Part shown: positions 27,467-35,524 of the stretch, one piece after another
How the letters are laid out: the number at the start of each line of letters is the position of its first letter
How positions within the stretch are numbered: the stretch's first letter is position 1
NCBI RefSeq assembly: GCF_014198245.1
Contig: NZ_JACIHE010000010.1
Span: 62,001 to 126,000 of the forward strand
Origin: Bradyrhizobium sp. cir1
GTDB taxonomy: Bacteria; Pseudomonadota; Alphaproteobacteria; Rhizobiales; Xanthobacteraceae
Direction of reading: 5' to 3'
Length of the DNA stretch: 64,000 nucleotides
Notes under the pieces: generated by a model
The model's database searches: none
The model's input: only the letters and a program-made list of their open reading frames with translations
What the model was told of the DNA's origin: nothing
Position numbers and translations under genes: made by a program

Positions 27467-28063
27467 TCAGCCCTTGTCGGCCGTCTTCTTCGCCGTCAGC
27501 GCCTGATCGATGGCGAAGCCGCCGATCTCGCTCATCGCCTGCGAGATCGGATCGCCGCGCCGCGCAAAGCAGCTGGATAGATAATCGAACTGCGTCCGCG
27601 CCAGCCGCAGCGCCTCGATCGGCACCGAGACCACGGTCTCGTTGAAACTGTCGACGGAGGCGCGCAGTGTCTCCAGCTCGCTCGTGAGCTTGCCGATATG
27701 GCTTTCCGCATGCTGCATCAGGCCGATCAGCTTGCCGCGCTCGGCATCGAATGCGGAGCGCTCGGCTGCGGCTGCCGCGGTGACCTCGGCAAGCTGCGCG
27801 CGCAGCGCCTCGATCTGGCCGACCATGGCATCGGAGGCGAGCTCGGCGGCTTCGCGCAGCTCGGTGCTGCGCGTGCTCTCTTCCTGCGCCTGATGATAGA
27901 ACCGCTCGGCCGACATTGCGCGCTGGCTCAGCGACTCGATCATGCGGGCTGCACGCAGCAGCATCTCGCCGTTCCGCCCCGACACCATGCTGGCCATGCG
28001 CCGCAGGAAGTCGATGGTTTCGGACGATGGGTTCGGCGGCAGGGGGACGACCGTCGCGGACAT
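27467..28063 (-). CDS. Conserved hypothetical coiled-coil protein
   Basis: This 198-residue protein has no recognised domain. Residues 20-130 are strongly helical and rich in Ala/Glu/Arg/Gln with heptad-like spacing, so a coiled coil is likely; the C-terminal part (VSVPIEALRLARTQFDYLSSCFARRGDPISQAMSEIGG) resembles phasin-like helices but this is weak. The ATG at 28063 was chosen because longer frames run through a region between genes and lack a ribosome binding site. It lies 144 bases from the next minus-strand gene. Confidence 0.75.
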   Translation of the reverse strand: MSATVVPLPPNPSSETIDFLRRMASMVSGRNGEMLLRAARMIESLSQRAMSAERFYHQAQEESTRSTELREAAELASDAMVGQIEALRAQLAEVTAAAAAERSAFDAERGKLIGLMQHAESHIGKLTSELETLRASVDSFNETVVSVPIEALRLARTQFDYLSSCFARRGDPISQAMSEIGGFAIDQALTAKKTADKG

Positions 28064-28206
28064 GGGTGATGCTTGCAGCCAGACGTGATGGACCGCCGCC
28101 GTACCGACTGGGCTCACGCAACATTCGGCGCCTGATCGCAAGCCTTGAAGCAAGCCTGAATCGGCCGGCCCGGTCAACCGGCCGGGCCGCCAATTTGCGG
28201 GCCGGG

Positions 28207-28611
28207 TCAGGCGTCCTTCTGCCGCCCGATCCGCCCCAGATGGGTGAAGCCGAACCCGGCGGAATATTTCAGGCCGTAGCCGAGCGCCCGGTCGATGCCG
28301 ATATGGGCGAGCCAGATCAAGGCGATGGACAGAGTGAGGGGCGAGGCGAGGCCGAAGCCCAGCGTCAGCAGCCCCACCGGCGCCATGTAGCTGTGGGCGG
28401 TATTGTAGACCATCGCGCCGAACCTGGCGTCGGACAGGTATGCCAGGAAGCTCAGATCGGGGACGAAGAAGAGCAGGGCGAAGACCAGCCACGACCCATC
28501 CCAGGCCCAGTACAGCATCACCATCCCCACAAACAGGGTCAGGCCCTCCAGCCGCAGCAGGATGTTGACGCCGCCCGTCGCAGCGCCCGTCTCGGCCGTT
28601 CCTTCAGTCAT
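28207..28611 (-). CDS. DUF4260 family membrane protein
   Basis: This 134-residue protein has four hydrophobic segments and the DUF4260 pattern: LLRLEGLTLFVGMVMLYW, FFVPDLSFLAYLSDARFGAMVYN, HSYMAPVGLL, WLAHIGIDRALGYGLKY and FTHLGRIGR. It is an inner-membrane protein of unknown function. The ATG follows GGAGACGAGC. Confidence 0.85.
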   Translation of the reverse strand: MTEGTAETGAATGGVNILLRLEGLTLFVGMVMLYWAWDGSWLVFALLFFVPDLSFLAYLSDARFGAMVYNTAHSYMAPVGLLTLGFGLASPLTLSIALIWLAHIGIDRALGYGLKYSAGFGFTHLGRIGRQKDA

Positions 28612-28759
28612 GCTCGTCTCCCAGGCAAAACTTTGTAATTCCTTGCGCTTTCACGCTGCGACAGGGCAGCCCTGCGGGACTGAAAGCCGCTTCCCGGCCC
28701 GCAAAATGCCGTGTTAGAACCCCCGGCATCGCTTAAGGCTAAAGAACTGGCGGGAGCAA

Positions 28760-30292
28760 ATGAAACATATCCTGGACGCCCTTGAAGATCGTCGTGCCGG
28801 CGCGAAGCTCGGCGGCGGGGAGAAGCGCATCGAGGCGCAGCACGCCCGCGGCAAGCTGACCGCGCGCGAGCGCATCGAGCTCTTGCTCGACAAGGGATCA
28901 TTCGAGGAGTTCGACATGTTCGTCGAGCACCGCTCCACCGAGTTCGGCATGGAGAAGACCAAGGTGCCCGGCGACGGCGTCGTCACCGGCTGGGGCACCG
29001 TCAACGGCCGCAAGACTTTTGTCTTTGCCAAAGACTTCACGGTGTTCGGCGGTTCGCTCTCGGAAACTCACGCACTGAAGATCACCAAGTTGCAGGACAT
29101 GGCGATGAAGGCGAGGGCGCCCATCATCGGCCTCTATGACGCGGGCGGCGCCCGCATCCAGGAAGGTGTCGCTGCGCTCGCCGGCTATTCCTACGTGTTC
29201 CGCCGCAACGTGCTGGCCTCCGGCGTGATCCCGCAGATCTCCGTCATCATGGGCCCCTGCGCCGGCGGCGACGTCTATTCGCCTGCGATGACCGACTTCA
29301 TCTTCATGGTGAAGAACACCAGCTACATGTTCGTCACCGGCCCCGACGTCGTGAAGACCGTCACCAACGAGGTCGTCACGGCCGAAGAGCTCGGCGGCGC
29401 CTCCGTGCACGCGACGCGCTCCTCGATTGCGGACGGCGCCTTCGAGAACGACGTCGAGACGCTGCTGCAGATGCGGCGCCTGATCGACTTCCTGCCCTCG
29501 AACAACACCGACGGCGTGCCGGAATGGCCGAGCTTCGATTCGATCGAGCGCCTCGACGATTCCCTCGACACGCTGATCCCCGATAATCCGAACAAGCCCT
29601 ACGACATGAAGGAGCTGATCCTGAAGGTCGTGGACGAGGGCGACTTCTTCGAGATCGCGGAAGCCTTCGCCAAGAACATCGTCACGGGCTTTGGTCGCAT
29701 CGCCGGCCGCACCGTCGGCTTCGTCGCCAACCAGCCGATGGTGCTGGCCGGTGTGCTCGACTCTGACGCCTCGCGCAAGGCGGCGCGCTTCGTCCGCTTC
29801 TGCGACGCCTTCAACATCCCGATCGTCACCTTCGTCGACGTGCCGGGCTTCCTGCCCGGAACCGCGCAAGAATATGGCGGCCTGATCAAGCACGGCGCGA
29901 AATTGCTGTTCGCCTATTCGCAGTGCACCGTGCCGCTCGTCACCGTCATCACCCGCAAGGCTTATGGCGGCGCCTTCGACGTCATGGCGTCGAAAGAAAT
30001 CGGCGCCGACATGAACTACGCCTGGCCGACCGCCCAGATCGCGGTGATGGGCGCCAAGGGCGCGGTGGAAATCATCTTCCGCAGCGACATCGGCGACGCC
30101 GACAAGATCGCCGCGCGCACCAAGGAATACGAAAATCGCTTCCTGTCGCCCTTCATTGCGGCCGAGCGCGGCTACATCGACGACGTCATCATGCCGCACT
30201 CGACCCGCAAGCGCATCGCCCGCGCGCTGGCGATGCTCAAGGACAAGAGGACGGAAATGCCGGCGAAGAAGCACGACAATTTGCCGTTGTGA
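28760..30292 (+). CDS. pccB: Acyl-CoA carboxylase beta subunit (propionyl-CoA carboxylase beta-type)
   Basis: This 510-residue protein is the carboxyltransferase subunit that moves CO2 from biotin to an acyl-CoA. The paired crotonase-like halves are complete: the N-terminal half with YDAGGARIQEGVAALAGY and IMGPCAGGDVYSPAMTDF, the C-terminal half with DVPGFLPGTAQEYGGLIKHGAKLL and KAYGGAFDVM. Length and order fit propionyl-CoA carboxylase beta. The alpha (biotin) subunit gene is not in the window. The enzyme feeds propionyl-CoA to methylmalonyl-CoA. The ATG follows GGCGGGAGCAA. Confidence 0.93.
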   Translation: MKHILDALEDRRAGAKLGGGEKRIEAQHARGKLTARERIELLLDKGSFEEFDMFVEHRSTEFGMEKTKVPGDGVVTGWGTVNGRKTFVFAKDFTVFGGSLSETHALKITKLQDMAMKARAPIIGLYDAGGARIQEGVAALAGYSYVFRRNVLASGVIPQISVIMGPCAGGDVYSPAMTDFIFMVKNTSYMFVTGPDVVKTVTNEVVTAEELGGASVHATRSSIADGAFENDVETLLQMRRLIDFLPSNNTDGVPEWPSFDSIERLDDSLDTLIPDNPNKPYDMKELILKVVDEGDFFEIAEAFAKNIVTGFGRIAGRTVGFVANQPMVLAGVLDSDASRKAARFVRFCDAFNIPIVTFVDVPGFLPGTAQEYGGLIKHGAKLLFAYSQCTVPLVTVITRKAYGGAFDVMASKEIGADMNYAWPTAQIAVMGAKGAVEIIFRSDIGDADKIAARTKEYENRFLSPFIAAERGYIDDVIMPHSTRKRIARALAMLKDKRTEMPAKKHDNLPL

Positions 30293-30299
30293 GGAACGC

Positions 30300-30375
30300 G
30301 TAGCCCGGATGAGCGAAAGCGACATCCGGGTTCCTGCTCAGGAGTCCCGCATGTCGCTGCGCTCATGCGGGCTAC
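30300..30375. repeat. Palindromic repeat, GTAGCCCGGATGAGCG family
   Basis: GTAGCCCGGATGAGCG...CGACATCCGGG and CCCGCATGTCG...CGCTCATGCGGGCTAC form an inverted unit just after pccB. A second copy lies at 32316. Confidence 0.85.
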
Positions 30376-30419
30376 TGCGCAAGCTACATTGAAAGCAGGT
30401 AGTCGAAGGCCAGCCTCAT

Positions 30420-30698
30420 ATGCCCAATGTCTTCGACTTGCCTGAGGGCCACCCGCTACGCGTTGCACACAAGAAGTGCATCAATAATCGTGCAGAGATC
30501 GAACGCAGCCAGCTTTGCGGCTGCTTCTATTGCAAGCAGACGTTTGCCCCGGATCGGATTGTCGAATGGGTTGATGAGGATTCCACCGCCCTGTGCCCCG
30601 AGTGTGGAATCGACAGTGTGCTTGGGGATGCCTCAGGAGTGCAGATCAACAGGTCTTTTCTGGAGGCAATGCACTCAGCCTGGTTTGCTGTCAGCTAG
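30420..30698 (+). CDS. Small cysteine-rich (zinc-finger-like) protein
   Basis: This 92-residue protein has Cys33, Cys35, Cys38 (CGCFYC) and Cys59, Cys62 (CPEC), a likely zinc ribbon, followed by an acidic/hydrophobic tail (FLEAMHSAWF). The N-terminus LPEGHPLRVAHKKC is conserved in my recall of similar alphaproteobacterial small proteins, but no function is known. It lies between pccB and a membrane protein gene on the same strand. Confidence 0.75.
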   Translation: MPNVFDLPEGHPLRVAHKKCINNRAEIERSQLCGCFYCKQTFAPDRIVEWVDEDSTALCPECGIDSVLGDASGVQINRSFLEAMHSAWFAVS

Positions 30699-30749
30699 AC
30701 CGCTGACATCAAGTTTCGTTCGAGACCAAGTATCGGCAATCTGGACCCC

Positions 30750-31097
30750 ATGATCGAAGACGATCCGACCGACGAGATTTCGCAGATCGAAGATCGGATC
30801 GAGCGGCTCGCCGAGATCGCCGAGCGATGCCGGAAGTACATCCTGGCGTCCAAGATCGCCATCGGTAGTGGTGCCGCACTGCTGTTGGTTACGATCCTCG
30901 GCCTGTTCGGCTTCGGTCAGACCGCCGCGCTTGGATCGATCGCACTGGTGCTGGGCGGGATCGTCTCGCTCGGCTCGAATATCAGCACGCTGCGGCAGAC
31001 GGACGAGGCCATCAGCGCTGCGGAGGCGCGACGTTTGGCGTTGATCGGCAGCATCGACCTCCGGGTCGTCGCCGATGCGCCGGTGAAACTCATGTGA
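30750..31097 (+). CDS. Small two-helix membrane protein
   Basis: This 115-residue protein has an acidic N-terminal helix (ISQIEDRIERLAEIAERC) and two hydrophobic stretches (about residues 34-53 and 58-76), with a polar C-terminus. The family is not recognised. It may be a membrane-anchored accessory protein. The ATG at 30750 lacks an obvious strong Shine-Dalgarno. Confidence 0.65.
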   Translation: MIEDDPTDEISQIEDRIERLAEIAERCRKYILASKIAIGSGAALLLVTILGLFGFGQTAALGSIALVLGGIVSLGSNISTLRQTDEAISAAEARRLALIGSIDLRVVADAPVKLM

Positions 31098-31116
31098 CGC
31101 TGATTTAACACGGTGT

Positions 31117-31227
31117 GTAGGGTGGGTTAGCCCTGCGGCTGCGCAAAGCGCAGTCCGCTCGGCGTAACCCACCATCCCCTGTCGCGACATGCGTTGGCGG
31201 ATTACGCTTCGCTAATCCGCCCTACGT
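31117..31227. repeat. Two palindromic units, GTAGGGTGGGTTAG family and GGCGGATTACG unit
   Basis: A GTAGGGTGGGTTAG...CGTAACCCACC unit (31117-31173) is followed by a shorter unit GGCGGATTACGCTTCGCTAATCCGCCCTACG (31197-31227). The second supplies the stop codon and last residues (RRAD) of the convergent GST gene. Confidence 0.8.
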
Positions 31228-31868
31228 TTGGCATCCGCCGCGGCGAAATGCGCCATCTGGTCGGCGTGGGCCTTGGCGAAGGCCGGCCGGGCCGTGGCGC
31301 GTGCGAGATAGGCGCGGCAGGCCGGATGGTCCGCGAGCCCGTCGAAACGATCGACTGGGCGCAGCACGTCCGCCATCAGGATGTCGGCGACAGAGAAGGA
31401 GCCCGCCAACCATTCGCGGCCGGCCAGCACCGGCTCGAGGTGCTTGAGGCGGATTTTCAGGAAGCCGTCGACGAATTTTGCGGCGGGTGAACCGTCGTCA
31501 CTGCCGGTGAATTTGAACATGGACCATGGCAGGCTTGCCATCTCGACGGAATTGAGCGCGGCGAACACCCATTTCGTCGACTCGCTGCGGCCGCGCGGAT
31601 CTGACGGCATCAACTTCGCGCTGAGCGCGCCGAGATGGAGCAGGATCGCGCCGGACTCGAAGATCGAGAGGTCGCCATCGGTCAGCCACGGCACCTGGCC
31701 GAACGGCTGGTGCGCGAGATGCGTAGGCCCGCGATCGCCGAATGGCGTGCTCGCGACGCGGTAGGGCAGTGTGGCCTCCTCAAGCGCCCAGCGCACGCGA
31801 AGATCGCGCACGAGACCGCGCGGCATTTCGGGAACCCAGTCGAAGGTGGTGAGGGTGAGGTCGGGCAT
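31212..31868 (-). CDS. Glutathione S-transferase family protein
   Basis: This 218-residue protein has an N-terminal thioredoxin-like domain (PRGLVRDLRVRWALEEATLPYRV, then FGQVPWLTDGDLSIFESGAILLHL) with the conserved proline and Glu-Ser pair of the glutathione site, followed by an all-helical C-terminal domain (FSVADILMADVL). Substrate is unknown. The last codons and stop lie inside an intergenic repeat, suggesting the C-terminus was reshaped by repeat insertion. Confidence 0.9.
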   Translation of the reverse strand: MPDLTLTTFDWVPEMPRGLVRDLRVRWALEEATLPYRVASTPFGDRGPTHLAHQPFGQVPWLTDGDLSIFESGAILLHLGALSAKLMPSDPRGRSESTKWVFAALNSVEMASLPWSMFKFTGSDDGSPAAKFVDGFLKIRLKHLEPVLAGREWLAGSFSVADILMADVLRPVDRFDGLADHPACRAYLARATARPAFAKAHADQMAHFAAADAKRRAD

Positions 31869-31992
31869 GTGGGGTCTCCGTGTCCTGGTTCATACCAAGG
31901 ACGAGCAAAGGACGCGCGTTCCGACACCGGTGCCAGCTTTTTTGTCTCCGGCGACTTCGGCTAGTCTCAGGCCAAACAATAGGAGGAACGAA

Positions 31993-32307
31993 ATGCCAGC
32001 AGCCTTCTTCGTCGTCCGCGCCACCGTCACCGACGCCGCCAAGCGCGCCGCCTTCGACAGGTGGTACGAGACCGAGCACGTGCCCGATGCGGTGAAGGCG
32101 TTCGGCGTAAGCAAAGCCTGGCGGTTCTGGAGCCTCGACGATCCCTCGCTGCACCAGGCGATGTATCAGTTCGACGACGAGGCCAAGTTAGCTGCCATGC
32201 TGAAGGGCGATGCGCTGAAGAAACTCGTCGCCGATTTCAATCGCGATTGGCCCGACGTGAAGCGCTCGCGCGAGACGCTGGTGCTGGCCCAGGAATTTGT
32301 GAAGTAG
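31993..32307 (+). CDS. Small dimeric alpha/beta-barrel protein (EthD/DUF-like)
   Basis: This 104-residue protein begins at an ATG with a perfect AGGAGG seven bases before it. The start FFVVRATVTDAAKRAAFDRWYETEHVPDAV has the (W/Y)YxxEHxPD pattern of EthD-like/DUF-type ferredoxin-like barrel proteins. Role unknown; some members act as small monooxygenases or decarboxylases. An upstream extension of the open frame runs through repeat-free intergenic DNA and was rejected. Confidence 0.8.
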   Translation: MPAAFFVVRATVTDAAKRAAFDRWYETEHVPDAVKAFGVSKAWRFWSLDDPSLHQAMYQFDDEAKLAAMLKGDALKKLVADFNRDWPDVKRSRETLVLAQEFVK

Positions 32308-32315
32308 TTGCGATC

Positions 32316-32385
32316 GTAGCCCGGATGAGCGAAGCGATATCCGGGACAGACATTCCCGCATGTCGCTGCCGCTCATGCGGGCTAC
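32316..32385. repeat. Palindromic repeat, GTAGCCCGGATGAGCG family
   Basis: GTAGCCCGGATGAGCG...ATATCCGGG and CCCGCATGTCG...GCTCATGCGGGCTAC, as at 30300. It lies 9 bases after the preceding stop codon. Confidence 0.85.
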
Positions 32386-32493
32386 GAAGCTGTCCACTTC
32401 ACAACGAATCTGAATGCGCGATTCAGCTTGGGTTCATGTCGTGACCGCGACACTTCCTCTGCATCACTTGCTCGATCACCTAGAGGACATGTC

Positions 32494-32769
32494 ATGGAGC
32501 GCCGGAACTTTTTGAAACTTGCACTGGGTGCGACAGCAGGCGCCGCCGCCTTCGCCGCGACCGCCCAGGCGGCCCCGTTGTCACCGCAGCCGGTCGGCGG
32601 TCCGTCGCGCATGCCGGAAGGCAATCCCGACGCTCATCCCGCCGTTACCACCAGCGACGAGACCGCGCAGCTCAAGCCCGAGCAGGTGCATTGGCATGGG
32701 CGCCATTGGGGTTGGCGCCGCCGCCACTGGGGCTGGCGTCACCGGCGCTGGCATCGCCATCACTGGTAA
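32494..32769 (+). CDS. Tat-exported peptide with Trp/His/Arg-rich tail
   Basis: This 91-residue protein begins MERRNFLKLALGATAG, a Tat signal with the RRxFLK motif, followed by AAAFAATAQA. The mature peptide is short and ends in repeats of W-H/G-R: HWGRHW-like, RRRHWGWRH and RRWHRHHW. The dense histidine and tryptophan suggest metal, haem or membrane binding, but no function is known. Tat export would fit a peptide that folds or loads a metal in the cytoplasm. The start ATG follows AGAGGACATGTC. Confidence 0.8.
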   Translation: MERRNFLKLALGATAGAAAFAATAQAAPLSPQPVGGPSRMPEGNPDAHPAVTTSDETAQLKPEQVHWHGRHWGWRRRHWGWRHRRWHRHHW

Positions 32770-32870
32770 GCTTCGCGCAAGCCAGGCGCTGGACGGGGAT
32801 CGCGATGCCGGTCCCCGTTCTGACTCGTGGCGCCTGCAAAGTACAGCCGATGGCCTGTTTGGAGGTCTTC

Positions 32871-32904
32871 AAGAAACGGCCGCGCAGGCTTTCGCCGCGC
32901 GGCC
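32871..32904 (-). terminator. Intrinsic terminator of the GCG...CRP peptide gene
   Basis: On the minus strand GGCCGCGC pairs with GCGCGGCC around GGCGAAAGCCT and is followed by GTTTCTT. It lies about 25 bases after the stop of the minus-strand gene at 32930. Its loop also contains a small inner pairing (GGC/GCC). Confidence 0.65.
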
Positions 32905-32929
32905 ACTTTGTAAATGCAAGGAGACGAAG

Positions 32930-33181
32930 TCAGAACGGACGGCAGCGGCCGGCGTACCAGCGGAAGCCGTAGGGGCACACGCGGGCGCGCGGCACGACGA
33001 CGACCGGCGCAGGGGCGACCACGACGGGGGCCGGGCGCACAACGACCGCGCCGCGCATCGGGCGGCAGCCGCCATAGGGGCCACGGTACCAGCCCGGGCC
33101 GCAACCCTGCGCGGCGCTGGCCGCCTCGCTGAAACCGACGACGGCGCTCGCGAGCATCGCGGCGGCGAAGAGATATTTCAT
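32930..33181 (-). CDS. Secreted GCG...CRP motif peptide with Val/Pro/Ala repeats
   Basis: This 83-residue protein has a signal peptide (LFAAAMLASAVVGFSEAASA), then GCGPGWYRGPYGGCRP, a Pro/Val/Arg-rich middle (VVVRPAPVVVAPAPVVVVP), and CPYGFRWYAGRCRPF. The GCG-CRP block resembles a prefix motif of small alphaproteobacterial exported peptides whose function is not known. The two blocks share the pattern C-x(2)-GxxWYxGxCRP, an internal duplication. Four cysteines could form two disulphides. Confidence 0.8.
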   Translation of the reverse strand: MKYLFAAAMLASAVVGFSEAASAAQGCGPGWYRGPYGGCRPMRGAVVVRPAPVVVAPAPVVVVPRARVCPYGFRWYAGRCRPF

Positions 33182-33372
33182 TTAATCTTCCTTCTCGTCC
33201 TTGGGGCAGATTGTTGCGCAGGCGGCTTGCGGCGCACAATGAATCAAAAGACACGATTCGACACGTTAAACTTGCAACGTGCCGAGACGTCGCGATGCAA
33301 ACCTGCCAATCATGACCTGAATGCGGCATGAACGTTCGCCGCATCCTGCCTCAGGCGACACGCGACTGTCGC

Positions 33373-33477
33373 TAAAGCATGATCCGGAAAAGTGCGAAGC
33401 GGTTTTCCGGAAAGATCATGCGCAAACAACAACCCAAAGCGCGATGACGATTCATCCAAATCTCATCGCGCTTTAGC
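33373..33477. repeat. RIME-like palindromic element
   Basis: Two hairpins: AGCATGATCCGGAAAA...TTTTCCGGAAAGATCATGC and AAAGCGCGATGACGATT...CTCATCGCGCTTT, separated by GCAAACAACAACCC. This matches the two-palindrome layout of rhizobial RIME elements as I recall them. It overlaps the stop codon of the alpha/beta hydrolase gene. Confidence 0.8.
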
Positions 33478-34483
33478 GGCCGAGAAAGCCCAGCACCAGC
33501 TCGCGATACTTCTCCGGCGACTCCAGGAAGACGAGATGCCCGGTGTCGGGGATCACCTCGGCCCGCGCGTTCGGCATCTTCGCGGCGAGCTGCTTCGCAA
33601 GCTCTGCGTTCTGCCCCATTTTCGCGCGCAGCGCCTCCGGCGCGAGCGGCCGGCCCGGCGCGTTGTGGTCGTCGGCGCCCATGATGAACAGCGTCGGCAG
33701 CGCAATCAGCGGGATTTCGTGCGCGACCGGCTCGCGATAGATCATCTGGCCGGAAGAGACGAAGGCGCGCAGCCAGCGCGGATAGTCGGGGCTGCCCTTG
33801 ATGTTGAAGCGGGCATCGATGAACGGCGTGATCGCCTCAGGTGGCAGCTTGATCGCGTAGTTGGTCTGGAGTTGCTTGCGATAACCGTCCGCGGTGAGCT
33901 TGTCCTCGGTCTCGATCATCTTCTCTGTCGGCGTCGGCGGCACGTAGAAGCGGTAGTCTTCAAGGCCGATCGGCGCGGTCAGCACCAGATGAGCAACACG
34001 GTCCGGATAGGTACGCGCGATGCGCATGCCCAGCATGCCACCGAGCGAATGCGCGACGATCTCGGCCTTGTTGATCTCTAAGTGGTCGAGCAGCGCGATG
34101 GTGTTGCGCGCCAGATTGTCGAAATGCAGCTCGCCCGCCGGCTTGGAGGATTTGCCGAAGCCGACCTGGTCCGGCACCACGACGCGATAACCGGCCTCGC
34201 TCAGCATCTTGATGACAGGCGCCCAGTAGCTCGACGGAAAATTGCGCCCGTGCAGCAGCACCACGGTGCGGCCGTTCGGCTGCTGGGGAGCAACGTCCAT
34301 ATAGGCCATGCTGAGCTGCTCGCCGTCATTGACGACGGGGAGCAGGTGCACGGGATAGGGATAGGCAAAGCCTTCCAGCGCGATGCCATAGGGCTCGCGC
34401 GGTGCCGTCTCGGCGGCGTGGATGGATGTGAGTGGGGAAGCGAGCAGGGCGGCCGCGAGCGCGGCGGAGAGGAGGCGGTTCAT
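33473..34483 (-). CDS. Exported alpha/beta hydrolase
   Basis: This 336-residue protein has a signal peptide (LSAALAAALLASPLTSIHAAE) and an alpha/beta hydrolase fold. The oxyanion motif LLHGRNF is at about 77-82, the nucleophile elbow AHSLGG holds Ser146, Asp in MGADDHNAPG and His in DTGHLVFLE complete the triad. A cap domain lies between 180 and 260. The ATG at 34483 was preferred; a longer frame begins inside an intergenic repeat and is not real. The stop codon is supplied by a RIME-like element. Confidence 0.9.
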   Translation of the reverse strand: MNRLLSAALAAALLASPLTSIHAAETAPREPYGIALEGFAYPYPVHLLPVVNDGEQLSMAYMDVAPQQPNGRTVVLLHGRNFPSSYWAPVIKMLSEAGYRVVVPDQVGFGKSSKPAGELHFDNLARNTIALLDHLEINKAEIVAHSLGGMLGMRIARTYPDRVAHLVLTAPIGLEDYRFYVPPTPTEKMIETEDKLTADGYRKQLQTNYAIKLPPEAITPFIDARFNIKGSPDYPRWLRAFVSSGQMIYREPVAHEIPLIALPTLFIMGADDHNAPGRPLAPEALRAKMGQNAELAKQLAAKMPNARAEVIPDTGHLVFLESPEKYRELVLGFLGR

Positions 34484-34504
34484 TGGGGGTCTCTTGTTTG
34501 AAGC

Positions 34505-34630
34505 CGTCATTCCGGGGCGGTCCGCAGGACCGAACCTGGAATCTCGAGGTTCCGGGTCTGGTCCTTCGGACCATCCCGGAACGACAGTGCGCATAAACGC
34601 GTGGATGGCCGGGTCAAGCCCGGCCATGAC
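34505..34630. repeat. Palindromic repeats, CGTCATTCCGG and GGCCGGGTCAAGCCCGG units
   Basis: CCGTCATTCCGGGG...GGTCC / GGACC...CCCGGAACGACAG forms one unit (34505-34586); TGGCCGGGTCAAGCCCGGCCA (34604-34626) is a second, perfect palindrome. Together they fill the gap between two minus-strand genes. Confidence 0.8.
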
Positions 34631-34679
34631 AAGGGAAAGAGTTCACACGCAAACGTGTGATTTCACGACGTCTGCGTGA

Positions 34680-35378
34680 CTAATCCTTCCCATTGCCGAA
34701 CAGCGCCGCAAACTGCTTCTCGCCGGTGCGGGTGAAATTCACGACGCGGCTGCCGGGCGTAGGATCGCGCGCGGCCCATTTCAGCTCGGCAAAGCGTTGC
34801 ATCATGGCGGCGCCCAGCGTGCCGGCGAGATGGTGACGCCGCTCGCTCCAGTCGAGGCAGGCCTTGCAGACCGGGCGGCGCGGGTGGCTGAGCATGTCGG
34901 GCGAGATCTGCAGGTGCTTGGCGAGAAAGCGCTCGCCCTCGGCGGTCAGCTCGATCTCCTGCCTCTTCTGCCTGACCAGATGCCGTTCGCGCAAGGAGTC
35001 GAGCATCTGCACGCCGAGATCGCCGGCGAGATGGTCGTAGCAGATCCGCGCGCGTCGCAGCGCCGGATCCTTCGGCCCGGTGCGCACGCGCATGTGGCCG
35101 GTGCGCGCCGCAAGGCCCGCAAGGCCTTCGAGCACGCCGGCGACGTCGTCGTCGGTGAGGCGGTAGTAGCGGTGGCGGCCCTGCTTCTCCGGCTCCACCA
35201 GCCCGCCGGCCTCGAGCTTCGAAAGATGGGAGCTCGCGGTCTGCGGCGTGATGCCGGCCTCCTGCGCCAGCTCGCTCGCGGTGAGCGCGCGGCCGTTCAT
35301 CAGCGCCGTGAGCATATTGGCACGGGCGGGGTCGCCGACCAGCGAGGCGACCATGGCGATGTCGGGTCCGGATTTCAT
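34680..35378 (-). CDS. ArsR family winged-helix regulator
   Basis: This 232-residue protein has an N-terminal ArsR winged helix (DPARANMLTALMNG, LTASELAQEAGITPQTASSHLSKL, and the wing GRHRYYRL). The C-terminal part (about 90-232) is a larger effector or dimer domain with CKACLDWSERRHHL. It is divergent from a cluster of two small barrel proteins and a PEP-mutase-like enzyme, so it probably represses these. The start at 35378 is at family length; upstream sequence is a half repeat. Confidence 0.9.
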   Translation of the reverse strand: MKSGPDIAMVASLVGDPARANMLTALMNGRALTASELAQEAGITPQTASSHLSKLEAGGLVEPEKQGRHRYYRLTDDDVAGVLEGLAGLAARTGHMRVRTGPKDPALRRARICYDHLAGDLGVQMLDSLRERHLVRQKRQEIELTAEGERFLAKHLQISPDMLSHPRRPVCKACLDWSERRHHLAGTLGAAMMQRFAELKWAARDPTPGSRVVNFTRTGEKQFAALFGNGKD

Positions 35379-35437
35379 GCTTCGATGGTAGCCGAAGCAT
35401 TGTGGTCGGGCAAGCGCGTAGCGTGTTGCCACGAACA

Positions 35438-35470
35438 CGTCATTGCGAGCGAAGCGAAGCATTCGGAAGC
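35438..35470. repeat. Half unit of the CGTCATTGCGAG family
   Basis: CGTCATTGCGAGCGAAGCGAAGCATTCGG matches one arm of the repeat found complete at 22817 and 38499; the second arm is missing. It lies in the divergent promoter region of the ArsR gene. Confidence 0.6.
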
Positions 35471-35524
35471 TTCAGCGGCGAGGGCGTTGCTTTGCTCGCT
35501 GCAACGACCAATCAGGAGCCCATC

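Noticed and set aside
28898..30325. Minus-strand frame of 475 codons opposite pccB
   Set aside because: It mirrors a clear acyl-CoA carboxylase gene and has typical shadow composition (rich in His, Asp, Arg, Val).
34484..34627. N-terminal extension of the alpha/beta hydrolase beginning MAGLDPAIHA
   Set aside because: This is the translation of an intergenic palindromic repeat; the signal peptide begins at the downstream ATG (34483).
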